Of a DNA stretch of 16,648 nucleotides, positions 8,089 to 13,383 are shown piece by piece; the first letter of the stretch is position 1, and each line of letters begins with the position of its first letter. Origin of the DNA: Bacteroidales bacterium (GTDB lineage Bacteria > Bacteroidota > Bacteroidia > Bacteroidales > WCHB1-69); contig JAAYQB010000030.1 in assembly GCA_012519525.1 (NCBI GenBank), forward strand, positions 1-16,648. The letters are read 5' to 3'. A model generated the notes under the pieces. That model was not told the DNA's origin and made no database searches. It saw only the letters and a list, made by a program, of their open reading frames with translations. Made by a program: the position numbers and the translations under genes.

Positions 8089-9462
8089 ATGGAATTACCT
8101 TTTGCAGAATCTTGGAAGATTAAAATGGTTGAGCCTATCCGAAAAAGCACACGTGCTGAGCGTGAAAAATGGATAAAAGAAGCTCATAACAACGTATTTC
8201 AATTAAAAGCAGAACAAGTATATATAGATTTATTAACCGATTCGGGAACAAATGCCATGAGCGATAGACAGTGGGCTGGCTTAATGCTTGGCGACGAAAG
8301 TTATGCAGGTGCGAACTCTTATTTGAAGATGAAAAAAACAATCAATGACATTACAGGTTTTGAATATGTTTTGCCGACTCATCAAGGTAGAGCAGCTGAA
8401 AACGTATTGTTTTCGTGTTTAATCAAAGCCGGCGATATGGTGCCGGGCAATTCACATTTCGATACGACCAAAGGACATATAGAGTCGAGAAAAGCCTATG
8501 CCATTGATTGCACAATTGACGAAGCCAAAGACACACAACTCGAAATTCCTTTCAAAGGAAATGTAGACCCGATAAAACTCGATAAATGTTTAGCCGAAAA
8601 TGCCGATAAAATACCTTTTGTTATTGTAACAATTACCAATAATACGGCTGGAGGTCAACCTGTTTCTATGGAAAATTTACGTGAAGTTAGAAAAATAGCC
8701 GATAAATATAAAAAAGCTGTTCTTTTTGATTCGGCTCGCTTTGCCGAGAATGCTTATTTTATTAAAACAAGAGAAAAAGGATACGAAAATAAAACCATTA
8801 AAGAGATTTGTAAAGAAATGTTTACCTATGCTGACGGCATGACAATGAGTGCTAAAAAAGATGCAGTGGTTAACATGGGAGGTTTTATTGCTACTCGAGT
8901 GGAAGAATGGTATGATAAAGCAAAAATATTTGGGATTATTAATGAGGGTTACATTACTTATGGTGGAATGAGTGGTCGTGATATGAATGCTTTAGCAATA
9001 GGATTAGATGAAAACACAGAATTTGAAAATTTGGAAACACGTATTAAACAAGTGCAATATTTGGCACAACGCTTAGATGAGTTTGGCATTCCGTATCAAC
9101 GCCCTGCCGGCGGTCATGCTATTTTTGTTGATGCATCGAAAGTTTTAACCAGAGTTCCAAAAGAAGAATTTCCTGCTCAGACATTGACCGTAGAACTTTA
9201 TCTTGAGGCAGGCATAAGAGGTTGTGAAATAGGCTATCTCTTAGCCGACCGCGATCCTGTAACACGCGAAAATCGCTTTGGAGGTAATGATTTTTTACGT
9301 TTAGCTATTCCAAGAAGAGTGTACACCAATAATCATATGGATGTGATTGCCGTAGCATTAAAGAATGTTTTTGACAGAAGAGAGCAGATAACTAAAGGCT
9401 TTAAAATTACTTGGGAAGCCGACATTATGCGACATTTTACTGTACAACTTGAACGTTTGTAA
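8089..9462 (+). CDS. tnaA: Tryptophanase (L-tryptophan indole-lyase)
   Basis: A 457-residue PLP-dependent beta-eliminating lyase that splits L-tryptophan into indole, pyruvate and ammonia in the cytoplasm. The family also contains tyrosine phenol-lyase (TPL), and the N-terminal half (TDSGTNAMSDRQWAG) reads much like TPL. The residues that distinguish the two enzymes favour tryptophanase: D125 (HFDTTKGH; Asp137 in E. coli TnaA, Thr124 in TPL), I381 in EIG where TPL has the phenol-binding Arg381, and H449 (RHFT; His463 in TnaA, Phe448 in TPL). The PLP lysine is K257 (MSAKKDA); D214 and R217 (DSARFAE) contact cofactor and substrate. Length fits the Bacteroidetes enzymes. It has its own promoter-like element and a terminator. 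No Trp-containing leader peptide like TnaC is seen upstream, so E. coli-type attenuation is unlikely here. Confidence 0.93.
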   Translation: MELPFAESWKIKMVEPIRKSTRAEREKWIKEAHNNVFQLKAEQVYIDLLTDSGTNAMSDRQWAGLMLGDESYAGANSYLKMKKTINDITGFEYVLPTHQGRAAENVLFSCLIKAGDMVPGNSHFDTTKGHIESRKAYAIDCTIDEAKDTQLEIPFKGNVDPIKLDKCLAENADKIPFVIVTITNNTAGGQPVSMENLREVRKIADKYKKAVLFDSARFAENAYFIKTREKGYENKTIKEICKEMFTYADGMTMSAKKDAVVNMGGFIATRVEEWYDKAKIFGIINEGYITYGGMSGRDMNALAIGLDENTEFENLETRIKQVQYLAQRLDEFGIPYQRPAGGHAIFVDASKVLTRVPKEEFPAQTLTVELYLEAGIRGCEIGYLLADRDPVTRENRFGGNDFLRLAIPRRVYTNNHMDVIAVALKNVFDRREQITKGFKITWEADIMRHFTVQLERL

Positions 9463-9471
9463 AAATAATTG

Positions 9472-9507
9472 AAAAAAGGAGTATACAATTGCTTACTCCT
9501 TTTTTTA
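9472..9507 (+). terminator. Hairpin terminator after tnaA
   Basis: A six-base GC-containing stem (GGAGTA at 9478-9483 with TACTCC at 9494-9499, loop of ten) is extended by an A-run pairing with a T-run and ends in seven Ts. It begins ten bases after the tnaA stop, so it is a good intrinsic terminator. It implies that the following small gene is transcribed by read-through or from another promoter. The A-run also allows some function in reverse. Confidence 0.78.
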
Positions 9508-9525
9508 TAATATAAAAAGAAGAAT

Positions 9526-9795
9526 ATGACTGTCAATAATTTTAGTTTTTTTGAAATTTTAATGTTGATATGTTTTGCTGTAAGTTGGCCGGTTTCTATT
9601 TATAAAGCTTTAAAAACAAAACAAGTAAAAGGAAAAAGTCCTTATTTTATGATAATTATCATTATAGGTTACGCTTTTGGTATTATCAACAAAGTACTTT
9701 ATGATTTTGATATAGTAACTTTTTTATGGGCATTTAATATGCTATTAGTCAGTGTTGATTTGTTTTTATATTATAAATACATTAAAATTAATTAG
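9526..9795 (+). CDS. Small three-helix PQ-loop/SemiSWEET-like membrane protein
   Basis: An 89-residue hydrophobic protein with three predicted helices at ~8-27, 39-56 and 62-83, the size and topology of one SemiSWEET/PQ-loop repeat. Helix 1 ends with SWPVSIYKALKTKQVKGKSP (20-39): the WP pair, the following basic stretch and the G-K-S before helix 2 sit where PQ-loop proteins have their Pro-Gln and basic loop, but Gln is replaced by Val. Such proteins work as dimers and transport small solutes; the substrate here is unknown. It starts 63 bases after tnaA, beyond a terminator, on the same strand, which hints at a link with indole, tryptophan or pyruvate but does not show one. No recognisable promoter lies between the terminator and the ATG. 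The gene is real by composition and start; function is tentative. Confidence 0.7.
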   Translation: MTVNNFSFFEILMLICFAVSWPVSIYKALKTKQVKGKSPYFMIIIIIGYAFGIINKVLYDFDIVTFLWAFNMLLVSVDLFLYYKYIKIN

Positions 9796-9856
9796 AAAAT
9801 AAAATAACAAAATAAAAAAGAAATCGTTTTTTACTTAACATTAAATAATAACAGTT

Positions 9857-10364
9857 ATGAAGAAGAAAATAATTATATGTATTTTTATAATAATAGGTAG
9901 TTATAATTTACATGCACAAAATCCTTATGATAATAGTATCGGTGGAATTGTAGGTTTTTTGAACGGAGGTTCTTATAAAGCATTTATTACGGATAATTTA
10001 GCATTTCAAGTTGATTTTGGGTTTAAAAGCTTACATTATGCTTTCGGATTAGAAGCAAATGTAAATCTTATGTATGAGGGAGCAATTAAAGACGGGTTTT
10101 ATTGGTTTGCAGGAGCCGGTATAAGTGGAGGACCTGCTTTTGGAGAAAAAATAATTACTTTTCAAAACACTAATGATAGATTTGTAGTTTTTAAAATGGG
10201 CGTTAATTGCATTGGAGGAGTAGAGTATAATTTTAGGAATATTCCACTGACTTTGCAGGCTGATATTCGTCCGGGAGTACTATTTTATTTATATTTGGAA
10301 AGGAGAAGCTACAACTAGGTTTGATTATAATTTTCTGAACGTCAGTGCTAGATATACATTTTAA
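9857..10364 (+). pseudogene. Small outer-membrane beta-barrel-like protein, frameshifted near the 3' end
   Basis: The frame from the ATG at 9857 runs to a TAG at 10316-10318 (153 residues). It begins with a clear signal peptide (MKKKIIICIFIIIGSYNLHA, then QNP), with cleavage expected after Ala20. The mature part alternates glycine/aromatic-rich strands (GGIVGFLNGGSYKAF, FYWFAGAGISGGPAFG, GGVEYNF, PLTLQADIRPG), typical of small Bacteroidetes outer-membrane barrels. After ADIRPG the frame turns to unlikely sequence and stops. The +1 frame, open from 10251, reads on to FDYNFLNVSARYTF and a TAA at 10362-10364, a standard barrel C-terminus ending in Phe. A single indel between ~10270 and 10318, in T-rich sequence, would give an intact protein of ~168 residues. 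It may be a pseudogene, a sequencing error or phase-like variation. The surface function is unknown. Confidence 0.72.
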
Positions 10365-10404
10365 ATAGCGTTAAAATAGCAGAAAAAGAGAAAATAAACG
10401 CTTG

Positions 10405-10429
10405 GATTTTTTATTCAAAATAAAAAATC
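10405..10429. repeat. Perfect AT-rich inverted repeat, 11-base arms
   Basis: GATTTTTTATT (10405-10415) and AATAAAAAATC (10419-10429) are exact reverse complements separated by three bases (CAA). It lies 40 bases after the outer-membrane gene and 43 bases before the promoter element of the EF-G gene. It could be a weak terminator working in both directions or a binding site for a dimeric regulator of the EF-G gene. Base content alone does not decide between them. Confidence 0.55.
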
Positions 10430-10471
10430 AAAATATTTTGTAGAAAAGTGTATTTCTATTGTTGATTTTTA

Positions 10472-10479
10472 TAACTTTG
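10472..10479 (+). promoter_or_regulatory. Bacteroidetes -7 promoter element (TAACTTTG) before the EF-G paralogue
   Basis: This is an exact TAnnTTTG match, giving a predicted start near 10486 and a leader of about 100 bases before the ATG at 10589. No good TTTG -33 box is present at normal spacing. Such weak -33 regions are compatible with an activator-dependent promoter, but this is inference. Confidence 0.48.
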
Positions 10480-10588
10480 CAATCTTGAACATACGTTTTT
10501 CTATTACAAGCTAATGGTTTTATTATCAGCTTGTTAAATAGAATTGTGTACGCTAAATATATAAAAATATTAAATTAAGACTATCAAA

Positions 10589-12724
10589 ATGAAAGTATAT
10601 CAAACGAGTGAAATTAGGAATATTGCTCTCATAGGGGGAGCGTATTGTGGAAAAACTACTTTATCAGAAGCGATGTTGTTTCATGGAGGCGTTATTAATC
10701 GCAGAGGAAGCGTTGAGGACAAAAATACGGTTTCAGACTATAGAGAGATAGAGTTAGAAAGAGGAAACTCTATTTACTCAACCGTATTGTATGCAGAACA
10801 TGCAGGAGTTAAAATTAATATAATAGATTGTCCCGGTCTTGACGATTTTATAGGAGAAGTAGTTACATCCTTGCGAGTGGCAGATACTGCATTAATGGTG
10901 TTGAATGCACAAAGCGGAGTAGATGTAGGAGCTGAAATACAATGGCGTTGGGTTAAAAAAGCAAATAAACCGGTTGTGTTTGTTGTCAATCAATTAGATC
11001 ACGATAAGGCTAACTTTGATGAAACATTACGTCAATTGAAACATAACTTTGGCAATAATGTAACGGTAATTCAATATCCTATAAATGCTGGGGTCGGCTT
11101 TGATAGCGTGATAGATGTTTTAAAAATGAAAATGATTCAATTTCCTGCTAATGGTGGAAAAGCCGTTGTCTCGGATATTCCGGCTAACGAAAAAGATAAA
11201 GCAGAAGAATTACATAATATTTTAATCGAAAATGCAGCCGAAAATGATGAAGCATTGATGGAAAAATTCTTTGAAGAAGGAACCCTTTCCGAAGAAGAAG
11301 TAAAACAAGGGCTTCGTATGGGAATTAGAGATAGTTCTGTGTTTCCGGTAATGTGTATAGCTGCAAAGACGGATCAAGGGGTAACAACTTTAATGGATTT
11401 TATTAAAGATATTTGTCCTGTTCCTCATGAAATGCCTTATGAAAAGACAAAAGACGGGAAAGAATTAAAATACGATTCCAAAGAAGCACCCTCGGCTTTT
11501 GTTTTTAAAACAACAACAGAGCAACACTTGGGTGAAGTATCGTTTATGAAAATTTACAATGGTGAGTTTACCGAAGCAATGGATGCTGTCAATGCAGTGA
11601 ATAGCTCAAAAGAAAGAATATCACAACTGCTTTCTATTGCCGGAAAGAACCGTGAAAAAATAGAAAAAGCATGTGCAGGTGATATAGTTGCAAGTATTAA
11701 ATTAAAAAACGTAAGCTCGCAACACACTTTGAATTCAACTAAAAATGCTAACGACATTATCTTGCCGACAGTTTTGCCCGAACCTAAATTCCGTACCGCT
11801 ATCAAAGCAAAAAATTCGAGCGATGATGAAAAATTAGGAGCTATTTTAGCAGAGTTACGCAAAAGCGATTTAACTTTATTGGTTGAGCAATCAAAAGAAT
11901 TAAAACAAACAATCGTATCGGGACAAGGCGAGCAACATTTGAATATCAATCGTTGGATTATTGAGAAACTAAACAAAATAGAAGTCGATTTTATTAGTCC
12001 AAAAATACCTTATCGCGAGACCATTACTAAATCGGCTGAAGCCATGTACCGCCACAAAAAGCAATCGGGAGGAGCAGGTCAATTCGGTGAAGTTCATATG
12101 TTAATAGAACCTTATTACGACGGCATGCCTAACCAAACGAAATATCCTATTCGTGGAACAGACACCCATGAACTTGCTTGGGGTGGAAAATTAGTTTTCA
12201 ATAATTGTATTGTCGGAGGAGCTATTGATGCGCGATTTATGCCTGCTATCCTTAAAGGAATTATGGAGAAAATGGAAGAAGGTCCATTGACAGGCTCTTA
12301 CGCACGCGATATATGTGTAAATATTTACGATGGAAAAATGCACCCCGTTGATTCTAATGAAATGGCATTTAAATTAGCAGGACGTAATGCTTTTAGAGAA
12401 GCTTTTAAAAATGCAGGAGCACGTATTCTTGAACCTATTTATGATGTTGAAGTTTTTGTTCCTTCTGAAAATATGGGAAGTGTTATGACCGATTTACAAG
12501 GAAGAAGAGCCGTTGTAATGGGAATGGATAGCGAAGGGAATTACCAAAAAATACGCGCAAAAGTTCCATTGGCTGAAATGAATAAATATTCAACTTCTTT
12601 AAGTTCTCTAACAAGTGGAAGAGCTTCGTACGGAATGAAGTTTTCCGATTATCAACAAGTTCCTGCTGAAGTACAATCCGCATTATTGAAAGCTTACGAA
12701 GAATCGCAAACGGAAGAAGATTAA
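10589..12724 (+). CDS. fusA2: Elongation factor G paralogue (EF-G2 type) with altered GTPase motifs
   Basis: A 711-residue five-domain EF-G-like protein: G domain ~1-280, domain II ~300-385, III ~398-470, IV ~475-605, V ~612-695. The P-loop is kept (GGAYCGKTT, 16-24), but the G3 motif reads DCPGLDDF (80-87), so Leu84 replaces the catalytic histidine of DTPGHVDF. Switch I has ERGNSI in place of ERGITI, and G4 is NQLD (134-137) in place of NKxD. Domain IV carries the usual QSGGAGQFGEV stretch plus an insertion at ~510-533 relative to canonical EF-G. Domain V is well conserved (ILEPIYDVEV, LAEMNKYSTSL, SLTSGRASY). The start MKVYQTSEIRNIAL and these changes match, from memory, Bacteroides EF-G2, described as promoting translocation without GTP hydrolysis under nutrient stress. 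It is thus unlikely to be the housekeeping EF-G, and no rpsL/rpsG genes adjoin it. It has its own promoter-like element and terminator. Confidence 0.93.
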   Translation: MKVYQTSEIRNIALIGGAYCGKTTLSEAMLFHGGVINRRGSVEDKNTVSDYREIELERGNSIYSTVLYAEHAGVKINIIDCPGLDDFIGEVVTSLRVADTALMVLNAQSGVDVGAEIQWRWVKKANKPVVFVVNQLDHDKANFDETLRQLKHNFGNNVTVIQYPINAGVGFDSVIDVLKMKMIQFPANGGKAVVSDIPANEKDKAEELHNILIENAAENDEALMEKFFEEGTLSEEEVKQGLRMGIRDSSVFPVMCIAAKTDQGVTTLMDFIKDICPVPHEMPYEKTKDGKELKYDSKEAPSAFVFKTTTEQHLGEVSFMKIYNGEFTEAMDAVNAVNSSKERISQLLSIAGKNREKIEKACAGDIVASIKLKNVSSQHTLNSTKNANDIILPTVLPEPKFRTAIKAKNSSDDEKLGAILAELRKSDLTLLVEQSKELKQTIVSGQGEQHLNINRWIIEKLNKIEVDFISPKIPYRETITKSAEAMYRHKKQSGGAGQFGEVHMLIEPYYDGMPNQTKYPIRGTDTHELAWGGKLVFNNCIVGGAIDARFMPAILKGIMEKMEEGPLTGSYARDICVNIYDGKMHPVDSNEMAFKLAGRNAFREAFKNAGARILEPIYDVEVFVPSENMGSVMTDLQGRRAVVMGMDSEGNYQKIRAKVPLAEMNKYSTSLSSLTSGRASYGMKFSDYQQVPAEVQSALLKAYEESQTEED

Positions 12725-12751
12725 AAATTAAAATAATTATTTATAACTTTC

Positions 12752-12788
12752 AAAAAAGAGGGTGTTCAAACGAATGCTCTTTTTTTTA
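12752..12788 (+). terminator. Terminator after the EF-G paralogue, probably bidirectional
   Basis: An A-run and GAG, then a stem GTGTTC/GAATGC with loop AAAC (two G-T pairs), closed by CTC and eight Ts, start 28 bases after the stop codon. The A/T flanks are symmetrical, so it can also stop minus-strand transcription coming from the thioesterase gene, which ends at 12946. The ~155 bases between the hairpin and that gene show no gene I can support. Confidence 0.75.
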
Positions 12789-12945
12789 TTGTTGTTCGAT
12801 AAAACTTTATACACATTATGAAATATTACTCATAAAATGGCATACAACCTCTATTTTTAAAAAGTGTTTGATGGGAACATTACCCAAGGGAAAATATTGG
12901 TATAAATGGTAATTGAAGATATGAATTTTAAACTAGCTTAACTGT

Positions 12946-13368
12946 TTATTTTTCAAATTCCAATACTTTGGTTTTAAAGTGTTCGGGTATTTTTTTAGAA
13001 CAATTGTTTTTTTTATCGTATCCCGACATTATCGAATAACAAGTACTTTTGATTTCGTTAGTTGTGTTGTCAATGATTCTTTGTAAGATTTTGACACTTT
13101 TTTCTCCTATTCCAACGACTTTAGTTTCAACAACGATGTTATCATTTAGAAAAATTGAATTGTAAAAATCGCAAGCAGTATGCACGACTACCATATCCAA
13201 CTCCTGCCAATCGATTTCTTTTTTCTGAATAGTTTCCAAATATTTTAGCCGACCTAAATCATAGTAAGTAAGTTGTACACTGTTATTTACATGACCTACA
13301 GGGTCTATGTCCGTCATTCTTACTTGTATCGGAACTTGATGATGAAAAGTATAAGAAGTTGTATCCAT
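12946..13368 (-). CDS. Hotdog-fold acyl-CoA thioesterase (4HBT/YbgC-FadM family)
   Basis: A 140-residue single hotdog domain, normal length for YbgC/FadM-type acyl-CoA thioesterases, which hydrolyse acyl-CoA (or acyl-ACP) thioesters in the cytoplasm, usually as tetramers. The active-site region is VRMTDIDPVGHVNNSVQL (16-33), with D22 in the place of the catalytic Asp and the typical GHVNN helix start. YYDLGRLKYL (35-44) is the long helix of the fold. Then come strands with VVHTACDFYNSIFLNDNIVVETKV and a shortened last strand (STCYSIMSGYDKK). The start codon lies only 15 bases after the nrdJ stop on the same strand, so the two are probably co-transcribed. No functional link between ribonucleotide reduction and this enzyme is known to me. 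Substrate chain length cannot be read from the sequence. Confidence 0.88.
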   Translation of the reverse strand: MDTTSYTFHHQVPIQVRMTDIDPVGHVNNSVQLTYYDLGRLKYLETIQKKEIDWQELDMVVVHTACDFYNSIFLNDNIVVETKVVGIGEKSVKILQRIIDNTTNEIKSTCYSIMSGYDKKNNCSKKIPEHFKTKVLEFEK

Positions 13369-13383
13369 ATTAGTAGCAAAATC

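Noticed and set aside
11554..11976. 140-codon minus-strand frame inside the EF-G paralogue
   Set aside because: It is antisense to a fully conserved coding region, Ser/Phe/Cys-rich like typical shadow translations, and matches no family.
12789..12945. Remnant coding sequence between the EF-G terminator and the thioesterase gene
   Set aside because: Short translated fragments with several Trp and Lys exist, but all are interrupted within about 30 codons and match nothing I recognise.
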